Source of the DNA: Coprococcus sp.
GTDB lineage: Bacteria; Bacillota; Clostridia; Lachnospirales; Lachnospiraceae
NCBI GenBank assembly: GCA_016297495.1
Contig: JAEDGN010000005.1
Span: 1 to 64,000 of the forward strand
Direction of reading: 5' to 3'
DNA length: 64,000 nt
Within the stretch, counting starts at the first letter, position 1; every line of letters begins with the position of its first letter. The notes under the pieces were generated by a model. The model saw only the letters and a list, made by a program, of their open reading frames with translations. It did no database searches and was not told the origin of the DNA. A program made the translations under genes and the position numbers. Positions 1 to 8,411 of the stretch are shown one piece after another.

Positions 1-85
1 TGCTCAAGAACACGGAGTTTTTTATCTTATCCGGGCAAAAGATTTATTAAGTAATTCCTGTCTTGACATTAATGAATAATAGACT

Positions 86-376
86 TTATTTTGCATTCGC
101 TCTTGCCCTGAAATGCAGCCTCACATCTTCATCAGAAAGCCATCCATTTTCCTCTCCTGATTTTCTTCCAGCATTAAGCTCGCACATAAGTTTTAGCTGA
201 GCTTCCATTTTATCATATCTCTCAGCTTTTGCCTGCTGTTCTTCCTGTTCATGAATGTCCATAATGGTAAAACATCCCCGTCCGTTTTTTGTCAGATACA
301 CCGGGGAACCAATAGCCACGCTGTCTAATACTGCTGAATAATTTCTCAAATCAGAAATCGGCTTTATATTTGGCAT
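86..376 (-). CDS. Phd/YefM-family type II antitoxin (prevent-host-death family)
   Basis: A protein of about 96 residues beginning MPNIKPISDLRNYSAVL, the usual opening of Phd/YefM antitoxins (a short strand, then a helix carrying D-L-R-N). The core that follows (GSPVYLTKNGRGCFTIMD) matches the family's VxLTKNGxxxxVL strand. Such proteins dimerise through this N-terminal fold, bind their own promoter, and wrap a RelE/ParE-type toxin with the C-terminal tail. The start at 376 is preferred over an in-frame ATG ten codons upstream because GAGGAA lies about 8 bases before it. No toxin gene follows: only 85 bases remain in the window and they hold just a 15-codon ORF. The partner may lie beyond the edge or be absent. 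Confidence 0.8.
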   Translation of the reverse strand: MPNIKPISDLRNYSAVLDSVAIGSPVYLTKNGRGCFTIMDIHEQEEQQAKAERYDKMEAQLKLMCELNAGRKSGEENGWLSDEDVRLHFRARANAK

Positions 377-482
377 AACGAATTCCTCATTCAGTCTTTT
401 TTTCATTATAGCTCAGAATTTTGTTGAAATCTATGCGATATTTTACGATAAATTTACAGCGCAACTGTGCTCAATATTCCAA

Positions 483-617
483 TTATGAACCACTGGACTT
501 ATAATGGCGCACACCAATCCTCCACAAAATATAACTTGGTATTAAAAACAGGATCGCTGCCAGCGGCAGAAATATATAGACCGGACTCGTTCTTCTGCCA
601 AGAAGATATATTTGCAT
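483..617 (-). CDS. possible small single-pass membrane protein
   Basis: An open frame of 44 codons just downstream of ung on the same strand. It encodes a basic start (YLLGRRTSP), one clear hydrophobic segment of about 20 residues (VYIFLPLAAILFLIPSYILW) and a basic tail, which would fit a small membrane protein with one helix. The ribosome binding site before the ATG is poor (GGCAAG), the frame extends upstream into the ung coding region, and I recognise no family. It could equally be a chance frame in spacer DNA. Confidence 0.25.
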   Translation of the reverse strand: MQIYLLGRRTSPVYIFLPLAAILFLIPSYILWRIGVRHYKSSGS

Positions 618-645
618 ATCTTGCCAAGTCAATCTGGTTCCGCTG

Positions 646-1320
646 CTATATATTTTCAATCTGCCAGTCAATCGGCTCAATACCGTGTTCCATAAGGAAC
701 CTGTTGGTCTGGCTGAAAGGTTTGCTGCCGAAAAAGCCCCTGTAGGCAGACAACGGACTCGGATGCGGCGCTTCCAGTATCAGATGCTTTGGATTATTCA
801 GCATGGCTTTTTTCTGCTGTGCCGGCCGCCCCCAGAGAATGAAAACGATCGGACGGTCCTGCTCATTAAGAATTCTGATGGCTGCATCCGTAAACTGCTC
901 CCAACCGATGCCCCTGTGGGAATTGGCCTGATGAGCCCGAACAGTCAACACCGTGTTCAGAAGCATGACACCCTGTCTGGCCCATTTCTCCAGATATCCG
1001 TTATTCGGTATGTAGCAGCCCAGATCACCCTGAAGCTCCGTATATATATTCACCAGAGACGGTGGGATTTCCACATTTGGCTGTACTGAAAAGCACAAAC
1101 CGTGGGCCTGACCATCTCCATGATAAGGATCCTGCCCCAATATCAATACTTTCACATCTTTAAGCGGTGTTGCCTCAAAGGCATGAAAGATCTGATCCGA
1201 TGGCGGGAATATCTGATGATTTGTATATTCCTCCAATACAGTTTTATATAGTTTTGCATAATAAGGCTTGGAAAATTCCGGTTTCAGCGGTTCCAGCCAG
1301 TCATTGGCAATTGCTCCCAT
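646..1320 (-). CDS. ung: uracil-DNA glycosylase, family 1
   Basis: Removes uracil from DNA (deaminated cytosine or misincorporated dUMP), the first step of base excision repair. The 224 residues match the usual length of the family. The water-activating motif GQDPYHGDGQAHG is at about residues 62-74 with the catalytic Asp at 64, and the minor-groove loop HPSPLSAYRGFFG lies near residue 185. GGGGGA stands 6 bases before the ATG. The gene follows hisF by 23 bases on the same strand and is probably co-transcribed with it, although the functions are unrelated. Confidence 0.97.
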   Translation of the reverse strand: MGAIANDWLEPLKPEFSKPYYAKLYKTVLEEYTNHQIFPPSDQIFHAFEATPLKDVKVLILGQDPYHGDGQAHGLCFSVQPNVEIPPSLVNIYTELQGDLGCYIPNNGYLEKWARQGVMLLNTVLTVRAHQANSHRGIGWEQFTDAAIRILNEQDRPIVFILWGRPAQQKKAMLNNPKHLILEAPHPSPLSAYRGFFGSKPFSQTNRFLMEHGIEPIDWQIENI

Positions 1321-1343
1321 ATTTATCCCCCATTCAATTTGTA

Positions 1344-2108
1344 TTATCTCAGCCTTACACTGACTGATCTGGAATTGAGATATTCCTTCAGATCACGTAT
1401 CTCCAGCTCTTTATAATGGAACAATGACGCAGCCAGTGCGGCATCCGCTTTCCCCTCTGTCAATGCATCATAAAAGTGTACCATTTCACCCGCACCACCG
1501 GAGGCAATGACCGGAACTGCCACATTCTCAGCCACTGTCCGGGTCAGCTCTATATCGTAACCTGCTTTTGTCCCATCGCAATCCATACTGGTCAGAAGTA
1601 TCTCCCCTGCACCAAGATCACATACTTTGCGTGCCCACTCAATGGCATCGATACCAGTATCGATTCTTCCTCCATGTTTGTAGATCGTCCAGCCGTCACC
1701 ACTGGCACGTCTTTTAGCATCAATTGCCACCACTACACATTGACTGCCAAATTTCTCTGCCGCCTCAGCGATCAGTTCCGGACGATCAATAGCAGCTGAG
1801 TTGACAGATACCTTATCCGCCCCTTCACGCAAAACTGCCCTGAAGTCATCGACGGTACGGATACCACCGCCGACGGTAAACGGAATGAATACTTTCTCCG
1901 CCACTCTTCTTACAAGCTCCACTACCGTATTTCTTCCGTCACTGGAAGCTGTAATATCCAGGAAAACCAGCTCATCCGCACCCGCCTGATCGTAGGCTGC
2001 CGCAATGGCCACCGGATCACCGGCATCCTGCAGATTTACAAAATTCACACCTTTGACAACTCGTCCGTTATTGACATCCAGACATGGAATAATTCTTTTC
2101 GTAAACAT
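1344..2108 (-). CDS. hisF: imidazole glycerol phosphate synthase, cyclase subunit
   Basis: Cyclase half of the HisHF enzyme: it takes ammonia from HisH and converts PRFAR to imidazole glycerol phosphate and AICAR in histidine synthesis. The 254-residue TIM barrel shows both catalytic aspartates in context: [12 protein letters not shown] near residue 11 and VVVAIDAKR near residue 130. The phosphate-binding loops ([17 protein letters not shown]) are present. The start at 2108 ([12 protein letters not shown]) is chosen because GAGGAG lies 7 bases upstream; a longer frame exists but has no signal and lacks family similarity. It lies 16 bases after hisH. Confidence 0.97.
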   Translation of the reverse strand: MFTKRIIPCLDVNNGRVVKGVNFVNLQDAGDPVAIAAAYDQAGADELVFLDITASSDGRNTVVELVRRVAEKVFIPFTVGGGIRTVDDFRAVLREGADKVSVNSAAIDRPELIAEAAEKFGSQCVVVAIDAKRRASGDGWTIYKHGGRIDTGIDAIEWARKVCDLGAGEILLTSMDCDGTKAGYDIELTRTVAENVAVPVIASGGAGEMVHFYDALTEGKADAALAASLFHYKELEIRDLKEYLNSRSVSVRLR

Positions 2109-2124
2109 ATATATCTCCTCTCCG

Positions 2125-2736
2125 TTACAGACGCAGGTCAGCAAAATTCTTCAATATTCTCAGACCAATCTCACTGCTCTTCTCCGGATGAAACTGGCAA
2201 GCAAAGATATTGTCATGTTCAACAGCAGCATGTATCAGTGTACTATACCATGTGGTAGCTGCCACATCCTCAGGATTCTCCGCTTTCAGATAATAGGAAT
2301 GAACAAAATACATATAAGCCTGGCGGCTGATACCTTTAAACAGACGGCTGCCCTCTTTGATATCAATAGAATTCCAGCCCATATGTGGTATCTTCAGACC
2401 TTCTGCCGAAGGTATACGCACAATCTCTCCCTTCAGCAGGCCAAGCCCTTCCACACCCGGGCTTTCTTCGCTTTGTTCAAATAAAAGCTGTAATCCCAGA
2501 CAGATCCCCAGGAAAGGTTTCCCGTCATCTACAATATCTTTAATGGTATCCACAAGACCATAGGCCTGGAGCCTCCCCATGGCATCTCCAAAGGCACCCA
2601 CACCCGGCAGCACTACTTTGTCAGCTCCAAGGAGTTCCTCTCTTTTCCTTGTAATCACAACATTCTCTCCCAGGTACTGGAAAGCCTTCTCAACACTCTT
2701 CATATTCCCGGCATCATAATCAATGATTGCTATCAT
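2125..2736 (-). CDS. hisH: imidazole glycerol phosphate synthase, glutamine amidotransferase subunit
   Basis: Class I glutamine amidotransferase that releases ammonia for HisF. About 203 residues, the normal size. The nucleophile Cys is in [11 protein letters not shown], and the His and Glu of the triad are in [14 protein letters not shown]. The start [12 protein letters not shown] at 2736 has GGAGG 5 bases upstream. Only the hisH-hisF pair is here; hisA, hisI, hisG, hisD, hisB and hisC are not in the window, so the histidine genes are dispersed or the pathway is completed elsewhere. Confidence 0.97.
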   Translation of the reverse strand: MIAIIDYDAGNMKSVEKAFQYLGENVVITRKREELLGADKVVLPGVGAFGDAMGRLQAYGLVDTIKDIVDDGKPFLGICLGLQLLFEQSEESPGVEGLGLLKGEIVRIPSAEGLKIPHMGWNSIDIKEGSRLFKGISRQAYMYFVHSYYLKAENPEDVAATTWYSTLIHAAVEHDNIFACQFHPEKSSEIGLRILKNFADLRL

Positions 2737-2840
2737 AGAAACCTCCATCTATTATCCAACGACTTTCTCACTTTATCATATAACAGTTACACTTATTACG
2801 ATTCTATCACATCACTGCCGGGCATACCAGATATTTTGTA

Positions 2841-2865
2841 AAATTAACACGATTTTAGTTAATTT
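2841..2865. repeat. 8-bp inverted repeat, candidate operator
   Basis: AAATTAAC, a 9-base spacer, then GTTAATTT: perfect dyad symmetry in the region between hisH and the forward gene at 3164. It is not followed by a T run on either strand, so a protein-binding site is likelier than a terminator. AT-rich DNA makes chance dyads common, so this is tentative. Confidence 0.3.
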
Positions 2866-3081
2866 GTTTCAACTTTTCCAATAATTCCTATATAAAGGCG
2901 CTTTTTCTCCTATTTTATAAAATTATCAAATTTTTAACAGTCAAAAACATACATATTCACCAAGTTTTTCTTATCATATCATAAAAAGCTTTGACCTTCT
3001 TACTTTTTTTTAATTTCTTTTTTTCAATTAATTGTGTATTTTACCATGCATTTTTGTATATATTTGAAACAATAAATTTTT

Positions 3082-3109
3082 TTGATTGCAATTCATGCCA
3101 TAATATACT
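3082..3109 (+). promoter_or_regulatory. sigma-A type promoter for the 67-residue gene
   Basis: TTGATT (3082-3087), a 16-base spacer and TATACT (3104-3109), about 55 bases before the ATG at 3164. The ribosome binding site is AAGGAGG, 6 bases before the start. Confidence 0.55.
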
Positions 3110-3163
3110 ATTATAACATAGTATGTTTCGTAGATTTCATAAGGTATTGTAAGGAGGCTATTT

Positions 3164-3367
3164 ATGAAAACAGCATTTTACGTAGAATCTTATGGCAGAC
3201 AGGTGGAAGAGAAAACCCTTATTGCGAAGATTAAAGAGCTTTGGGTTGCAGACGGCAACAAAATCAAAGATATCAAAGAATTAAACCTTTATGTAAAGCC
3301 TGAAGAAAACGCATGCTACTATACCATCAACGAAGAAGTTTCAGGCAGAATCAACCTTTTCGACTAA
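3164..3367 (+). CDS. small conserved protein of unknown function, DUF6465-like
   Basis: A 67-residue protein preceded by a strong AAGGAGG site and its own promoter and followed at once by a terminator, so it is a single-gene unit and probably well expressed. It is charged and soluble, with the pattern VESYGRQVEE, then a Lys-rich helix, then LNLYVKPEENACYYTIN. That ending (LYVKPEE, YYxIN, then a short hydrophobic strand) resembles the small clostridial family I know as DUF6465, which has no established function. The family name is from memory and is less certain than the gene itself. Confidence 0.8.
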   Translation: MKTAFYVESYGRQVEEKTLIAKIKELWVADGNKIKDIKELNLYVKPEENACYYTINEEVSGRINLFD

Positions 3368-3426
3368 TATCAGATATTACATAACAACATATGCATATAT
3401 GAATTCTACATGCAAAACATAGAACA

Positions 3427-3458
3427 GGGAGCGCGGTTTCACGCACTCCCTTTTTTTT
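3427..3458 (+). terminator. rho-independent terminator after the 67-residue gene
   Basis: Stem GGGAGCGCG (3427-3435) with CGCACTCCC (3442-3450), one internal mismatch, a 6-base loop, then eight T. The T run overlaps the stop codon of the convergent sensor kinase gene. Confidence 0.85.
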
Positions 3459-5061
3459 ATTCCTGAATAAGATCCACTGCATTCCGGCAATCCAGTTCAA
3501 ACCAGAACATAACCCCATCTTCACAGTTCTGGACACCGTACGCCTGTCCCAGCTGTTCCATGGATGCTTTGACGATGGACAAGCCTACTCCGCTGCCTCC
3601 GTATTCCCTGGTTCTGGCTTTGTCAACCTTATAGAACTTATCCCATATACTGCCGATATCAGCCTCCGGAATCTGCTCACCTGTATTAAAAACAATGATT
3701 CTCACTGTTTCGTCTTTCTTATCAATTCTTATCTCTATCCTTCGCTCTCCGTCCACATGATTGATGGCATTGGTCAGATAGTTTGTAAATACTTCCTCGG
3801 CCATGTAAGCATCACTCCACACATAAACCGGTTCCTTCCAGTCAAAAATCAGGCGGATCTCCTTCTGCTTCAACAGAATGTCAGATTTTGCAATAACGGC
3901 ATGAATCAAAGCTATAATATCAAAATGCTCCATGGAAATTGTATTATAACCGAATTCCAGCTGGTTTAATGCCATCAGCTTCTTTACCATCTGGTTCATT
4001 TTCTGTGCCTCATCCACAATGACCTCACAATAGAACTGTCTGCTCTCCTCATCATCATTGATATTGTCCAGTAAGCCTTCCGCATAGCCCTGGATCAGGG
4101 CTATCGGTGTCTTCAGCTCATGGGAGACATTGGAAAGAAAATCCTTTCGCATAGCATCGATCTGTTCCTTTTTTTCAAGATCCTTTTTCAATTCGGTGTT
4201 TGCCGCCTTCAATTCTGCCAATGCTTGCTCCAATGTCTCAGACAGCACATTCATACTATTGCCAAGAATACCAACTTCATCCTCTGTCTTCACCTCATAC
4301 TTCACTGTAAAATCCAGCTGCGACATACGTTTTGCAATATTTGTCAGTACTGTGATCGGTCCCAGAAAACTATTGCTGACAAAATACATGACTACAAATC
4401 CAATAACGGCTGCGATTAAAGAGATGTACAGGAAAAAGCGATTGGATATATTAACACTTTCGGTAATGCCGGCCACAGAGGCTCTTATTAAAATGTGATC
4501 CCCGTTTTTAAAGACACCCTCCAGATAGATGTAAGATGCCCCCAGTCTTTTTACATCCACTTTTCTAATCTTGTATTCATCCGTCGTAATACTGACTTCA
4601 CTCTCACTTTTATCAGAATTAATATAGTCGCTGTAAATATTACTGCTCTCCACCTTACTATCCTGGTTCATTCCCAGTGAAGAATACAACAGCAGTTTTG
4701 TGCTGCTGCTTCTCAACAGATAATCAAAGATCAGATTCCCCATATCTCTGTAAATGATAATGGACAGATTACGATTCTGGCTGAACCGGTCCAGTTTCAG
4801 ACATAACTCATCGGAAATACTGCTGCTTGGAATTCTATAGGTCTGACTGTCCGATTTATCAGCAGCATTTTCATTTTCCAGTTCAGCCGCGTACAGCTCG
4901 CTGATACTCTCATATGCGGAAATCAACGTCTGATTCTTATCATATAGATAATATCGATTGAGAAATATATTACTGAGGCTCACTGATGATGCCGATATGA
5001 GCAGTACCATACAAATTAAAATCAAAGATAATTTAACCTTCAAAGATTTTTTTCGAAACAT
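3457..5061 (-). CDS. membrane sensor histidine kinase with HAMP domain
   Basis: 534 residues. Order (numbers include one possible upstream GTG codon): membrane helix at about 11-31, an extracellular sensing region of about 175 residues, a second helix at about 208-232, a HAMP linker, then the phospho-acceptor helix with SNVSHELKTP (His about 315) and a HATPase domain with N box (NYLTNAINH) and G box (YGGSGVGLSIV). It phosphorylates the regulator encoded 15 bases upstream. The extracellular part is Ser/Asn-rich and I do not recognise its ligand fold. ATG at 5061 is preferred over the GTG just before it. Confidence 0.92.
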   Translation of the reverse strand: MFRKKSLKVKLSLILICMVLLISASSVSLSNIFLNRYYLYDKNQTLISAYESISELYAAELENENAADKSDSQTYRIPSSSISDELCLKLDRFSQNRNLSIIIYRDMGNLIFDYLLRSSSTKLLLYSSLGMNQDSKVESSNIYSDYINSDKSESEVSITTDEYKIRKVDVKRLGASYIYLEGVFKNGDHILIRASVAGITESVNISNRFFLYISLIAAVIGFVVMYFVSNSFLGPITVLTNIAKRMSQLDFTVKYEVKTEDEVGILGNSMNVLSETLEQALAELKAANTELKKDLEKKEQIDAMRKDFLSNVSHELKTPIALIQGYAEGLLDNINDDEESRQFYCEVIVDEAQKMNQMVKKLMALNQLEFGYNTISMEHFDIIALIHAVIAKSDILLKQKEIRLIFDWKEPVYVWSDAYMAEEVFTNYLTNAINHVDGERRIEIRIDKKDETVRIIVFNTGEQIPEADIGSIWDKFYKVDKARTREYGGSGVGLSIVKASMEQLGQAYGVQNCEDGVMFWFELDCRNAVDLIQE

Positions 5062-5076
5062 CACACAACCTGTCTA

Positions 5077-5766
5077 TTATTTACCATTAACATCGAATTT
5101 GTATCCCATGCCCCAGATGGTAACAATATAATCGCCTTTCTCTTTCAATTTACTGCGCAGTTTCTTCACATGGGTATCGATAGTTCTCGCATCACCAAAA
5201 TAATCATAATTCCACACATTATTCAGAATACGCTCCCGCGAAAGAGCGACTCCCTGATTGGAAAGGAAATAGGATAATAATTCAAATTCCTTGTAGCTCA
5301 GTTCCACCGGCTGACCATCGATGGTCACCTCATGGGCCGCCTTATTCAGAACAATACCGCCTGCCTCCAGTACATCTTCCGATGCCAGAACATTGCTCCT
5401 GCGAAGAATGGCTTCCACCCGGGCCACCAGAATCTTCGGACTGAAAGGCTTCGTAATGTATTCATCAACCCCCAGATCAAACCCCTGGAGTTCGTCTTTT
5501 TCATCACTTTTGGCCGTCAGCATGATAATCGGAACCTTTGAATATTGACGGATCTCACGACATACCTGCCATCCATCCATTTTTGGCATCATCACATCCA
5601 GAATAATCAATGCAATATCCTTTGTCTCAAAAAATCTATCAACTGCTTCTTCACCATCAGCAGCCTCAATAACAGAATATCCCTTTTTAGTCAGGAAATC
5701 TCTGACCAGTTTCCTCATTCTGCTCTCATCATCCACAACCAGTATTTTTAAACTTTCCATATTCAA
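5077..5766 (-). CDS. OmpR/PhoB-family response regulator
   Basis: 229 residues: a receiver domain with acidic residues DD at 12-13, phospho-acceptor Asp at 57 (IILDVMMPKMDG) and the conserved Lys (YITKPFSP), followed by a winged-helix DNA-binding domain (LSYKEFELLSYF, then TIDTHVKKLRSKL). GAGG lies 6 bases before the ATG. It is the first gene of the pair with the kinase and is divergent from xpt, so this two-component system has its own promoter in the 190-base gap. Targets cannot be told from sequence. Confidence 0.95.
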   Translation of the reverse strand: MNMESLKILVVDDESRMRKLVRDFLTKKGYSVIEAADGEEAVDRFFETKDIALIILDVMMPKMDGWQVCREIRQYSKVPIIMLTAKSDEKDELQGFDLGVDEYITKPFSPKILVARVEAILRRSNVLASEDVLEAGGIVLNKAAHEVTIDGQPVELSYKEFELLSYFLSNQGVALSRERILNNVWNYDYFGDARTIDTHVKKLRSKLKEKGDYIVTIWGMGYKFDVNGK

Positions 5767-5909
5767 TACCTCTTCATATATATCATCAGGTCATATCTGC
5801 CTTTTTGTTTACTTTCAGTATAGCAGATATTTATGATAGATATGTGAACGAATTTCAGAGAAATAAATTTTTTTTAGCTGCAAATTGTCTTTATCTAACC
5901 GACAATATG

Positions 5910-5918
5910 TGCTATAAT
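5910..5918 (+). promoter_or_regulatory. extended -10 promoter for xpt
   Basis: TGCTATAAT at 5910-5918 is a perfect extended -10 element; the -35 at 17 bases is weak (TTTATC). A candidate upstream ATG at 5917 lies inside this element, which supports the downstream start at 5959. The leader would be only about 35 bases, too short for a purine riboswitch. Confidence 0.6.
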
Positions 5919-5958
5919 GTCAAAAAGATCGAGAAAGAAGATTTGCGAGGTAGGTAAA

Positions 5959-6540
5959 ATGAAGCGATTGGAAGATAAGATACGTACCGATGGACAGGCT
6001 CTCAGCGAAACGGTTCTAAAAGTAGATAGTTTCATTAACCATCAGGTGGACCCTGTTTTAATGAGTGAGATCGGCAAAACATTTGCTGCCTATTATAAAG
6101 ATAAAGGCATTACGAAGGTATTTACAATTGAGAGTTCCGGCATTGCACCTGCCGTCTATACAGCCATGGAACTTGGTGTCCCTATGGTCATCCTGAAGAA
6201 GCAGACATCAAAGGTTCTGACAGGCGCTGTATTCCAGACAAATATCACATCTTTTACGAAGGGTACCAGCTATGAGCTCACATTATCCCGGAATTATATC
6301 CAGCCGGATGACGTGATCCTTGTCATTGATGATTTTCTTGCCAACGGCGAAGCTGCCAACGGCGCCACACGCCTTGTTGAGATGGGCGGTGCCAGAGTCG
6401 GCGGTATTGCCATTCTGATCGAGAAGGCATTCCAGCGCGGACGCAAGCGCCTTGAGGACAGTGGTTATGAAGTTCGTTCCCTTGCAAGGATCTCCAGACT
6501 CGGACGGGGTCTTATTGAATTTACAGATGCAGATTTATAA
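5959..6540 (+). CDS. xpt: xanthine phosphoribosyltransferase
   Basis: Salvages xanthine by joining it to PRPP to give XMP. 193 residues from MKRLEDKI, the standard Xpt length; the frame is open 14 codons further upstream, but that start overlaps the -10 box. The PRPP-binding motif [17 protein letters not shown] is at about residues 120-136, and the N-terminal half ([25 protein letters not shown]) matches Xpt rather than adenine or hypoxanthine enzymes. AGGTAGGT precedes the ATG. It converges on the xanthine dehydrogenase operon, so xanthine salvage and oxidation genes are adjacent here. Confidence 0.93.
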   Translation: MKRLEDKIRTDGQALSETVLKVDSFINHQVDPVLMSEIGKTFAAYYKDKGITKVFTIESSGIAPAVYTAMELGVPMVILKKQTSKVLTGAVFQTNITSFTKGTSYELTLSRNYIQPDDVILVIDDFLANGEAANGATRLVEMGGARVGGIAILIEKAFQRGRKRLEDSGYEVRSLARISRLGRGLIEFTDADL

Positions 6541-6574
6541 ATAAAATGACCGGCATATATGCCGGTCATTTTAT
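6541..6574. terminator. bidirectional terminator, perfect 34-bp palindrome
   Basis: The two 17-base halves (6541-6557 and 6558-6574) are exact reverse complements, with GACCGGCA and TGCCGGTC as the GC core and A/T runs at both ends. It terminates xpt on one strand and the molybdenum hydroxylase operon on the other; the right arm contains the stop codon of the minus-strand gene. Confidence 0.85.
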
Positions 6575-7593
6575 ACCTTGCCGAAATGACAGTTTGGATA
6601 GGTGCAGTTCGGACAGCTGGTGCATAATCCGCCATGGCCATAGGCAGCGATATCTCTCATTGTAATCTTTTCACCTGCCAGTATTCTTGGGAATACCAGG
6701 TCGAAGACAGTCACACCTGCATGCATGACGCATCCCGGGAGACCGAGTACCGGCCGTCCTTTCGGATCATAGGATACAAGGAACATAGCCCCGGGAAGCA
6801 CCGGTGTACCATAAGTCACGATCTCACATCCCGAATCTCTGATAGCTGCCGGTGTGAGATCATCCGGATCCACAGACATGCCTCCTGTACAAAACACCAT
6901 ATCCACGCCCTGATCAAGCCATTCTCTGATGGCATTCTGAATCTTCTCTTTATCATCCGGCACAAAGGTCTGCCCTGCTACCTGACAGTGATAATGTTCC
7001 ATCTTCTTCCGAAGGATCGGACCGAATTTATCTTCTATTCTATGATAGTAGACCTCATTGCCCGTTGTAACGATACCAATTGTCATACGATGCATTGGTT
7101 TTACTTCTATAATTTTATGTCCGTCCAGCACCTCTTTTGCCTGATCCAGCTTCTTCTGATCAATAACCAGCGGAATCACGCGGGTACCGGCTACCGCCTG
7201 TCCCTTTGTCACAGGCAGATTATTGTGGAGGCTGGCAAAAGAAATCTCCCCGAGCATATTCAGCTCCAGCAGTCTGTCCGCATCCACCTTCAGCAGGCCG
7301 TCATATGCAGCGCTAAAAGTGATTTTTCCTTCTTTAATCTCTCCATAGGTCAGTCCTTCCCCCATGGTAATATCCTTCAGGAATATGGCAGCATCATTTT
7401 CATGGACCATGCCTTCCACATTCTCCCACACATAGATTCTGTCTTTTCCGAGAGACAGAAGAACAGGAATATCTTCTTCCTTAATGATATCTCCTTTTTT
7501 AAACCTTCTCCCTTTAAATTCTCCCGGAAGTATCTGAGTAATATCATGACATAAAATAGTTCCCACTGCTTCCTCTACAGGAATACATTTCAT
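6571..7593 (-). CDS. MoeA/MogA-like molybdopterin-binding protein
   Basis: About 340 residues from MKCIPVEEAVG; GGAGAGG lies just upstream and the longer open frame lacks a signal. The N-terminal part (GTILCHDITQILPGEFKGRRFKKG) resembles the MoeA entry domain, and the centre has the molybdopterin-binding fold (GIVTTGNEVY, VFCTGGMSVDPDDLTP). Proteins of this type act in molybdenum insertion or handling for the cofactor. The C-terminus ends in a Cys-rich tail (CTSCPNCTYPNC) that could bind metal or selenium; that role is inference. It is the last gene of the operon and its start lies next to the yqeB stop, suggesting translational coupling. Confidence 0.85.
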   Translation of the reverse strand: MKCIPVEEAVGTILCHDITQILPGEFKGRRFKKGDIIKEEDIPVLLSLGKDRIYVWENVEGMVHENDAAIFLKDITMGEGLTYGEIKEGKITFSAAYDGLLKVDADRLLELNMLGEISFASLHNNLPVTKGQAVAGTRVIPLVIDQKKLDQAKEVLDGHKIIEVKPMHRMTIGIVTTGNEVYYHRIEDKFGPILRKKMEHYHCQVAGQTFVPDDKEKIQNAIREWLDQGVDMVFCTGGMSVDPDDLTPAAIRDSGCEIVTYGTPVLPGAMFLVSYDPKGRPVLGLPGCVMHAGVTVFDLVFPRILAGEKITMRDIAAYGHGGLCTSCPNCTYPNCHFGKV

Positions 7594-7594
7594 T

Positions 7595-8407
7595 CTAAAC
7601 CTCTCCTTTTTCCTGCTCGTATTCATACATACATATTGCCTGCAGCACACCACCGGCAATGGCTCTTGCCTTATCCGATATGGTAAAACAATTCTCTCTT
7701 TCTGACAATCTCGGATCAATATCCGCAATCTTAAAATGCTCCGGTATCTCCAGGCCATCATGCAAAATTCCCCTCAGAACGCCATCAAGAGACGCATATA
7801 CCGGCGTGTGACCTACATGCGCAATGAGATCTCCTTTGCTGACAATATCTCCGATTCGGGCTGATGCCGTAAATAGACCTGACGCCGGCGAGTGAATCAC
7901 TCTTTCTTTGCCATAGCCGCCTATAATACCTGGAATCCCTGTATTGGCAACGGCTGCCCCATCCCGGATAATTCGTCCCAGCCGATGTCCTCTCTTCGTC
8001 TCGATAACCCGATCCACATCTATACCTGCCGTAAAACCAGGCCCCAGGCCAATGACAAGCGGAGCCATGTCAATAACTGTACCGAGATTTTTCTTTGCAA
8101 TGGCCGCATCAATAAATGCGAAGGGCTCAATTATTCCGACACTGACTGCTGTCTCATCCTGTAATATAGGAATCACGCCCTCCTGCCAGCACTGGACAGC
8201 TTCTTTCGCATTTTCTATTCTTCTGGCCCAAACGCCTTCCACAACGGTCTCCCCGTCATACATGGCCTCAGAAAAAGCAACACTGCGCCGGATGGCTGTC
8301 GGTTTTTCTATTTCAAGCACCAGCACCTGATAACCGCACTGATGCAGACAATAAATAGTCCCTGTGGCCAGATCGCCGCCGCCGCGGACTACAATTCTTT
8401 TATTCAT
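7595..8407 (-). CDS. yqeB: YqeB, selenium-dependent molybdenum hydroxylase accessory protein
   Basis: 270 residues with an N-terminal Rossmann-like start (IVVRGGGDLATGTIYCLHQCGY) and the family segments TVIDMAPLVIGLGPGFTAG and NTGIPGIIGGYGKERV. YqeB proteins accompany molybdenum hydroxylases that carry a labile selenium atom and are thought to help mature the cofactor; the biochemical step is not established. It sits between mocA and the MoeA-like gene with gaps of 4 bases and 1 base, so it is firmly within the operon. Confidence 0.92.
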   Translation of the reverse strand: MNKRIVVRGGGDLATGTIYCLHQCGYQVLVLEIEKPTAIRRSVAFSEAMYDGETVVEGVWARRIENAKEAVQCWQEGVIPILQDETAVSVGIIEPFAFIDAAIAKKNLGTVIDMAPLVIGLGPGFTAGIDVDRVIETKRGHRLGRIIRDGAAVANTGIPGIIGGYGKERVIHSPASGLFTASARIGDIVSKGDLIAHVGHTPVYASLDGVLRGILHDGLEIPEHFKIADIDPRLSERENCFTISDKARAIAGGVLQAICMYEYEQEKGEV

Positions 8408-8411
8408 ATAC

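Larger units (their letters stand above)
2737..3163. other. AT-rich divergent intergenic region between hisH and a small forward gene
   Basis: Very AT-rich with several T runs and no credible gene. It holds a perfect 8-base inverted repeat (AAATTAAC at 2841-2848 and GTTAATTT at 2858-2865, 9-base spacer) that could be an operator, and the forward promoter at 3082-3109. I could not place a convincing promoter for hisH in it. Confidence 0.6.

Noticed and set aside
467..745. 92-codon plus-strand open frame
   Set aside because: Partly antisense to ung; no ribosome binding site or family.
5917..5958. Upstream in-frame ATG of xpt
   Set aside because: It lies inside the extended -10 element, and the 193-residue form from 5959 has a better ribosome binding site and the normal length.
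5919..5958. Purine riboswitch before xpt
   Set aside because: The leader from the predicted start point is only about 35 bases and shows no purine aptamer core.
6634..7554. 306-codon plus-strand open frame
   Set aside because: Antisense to the MoeA-like gene; His/Cys/Ile-rich composition of a shadow frame and no ribosome binding site.
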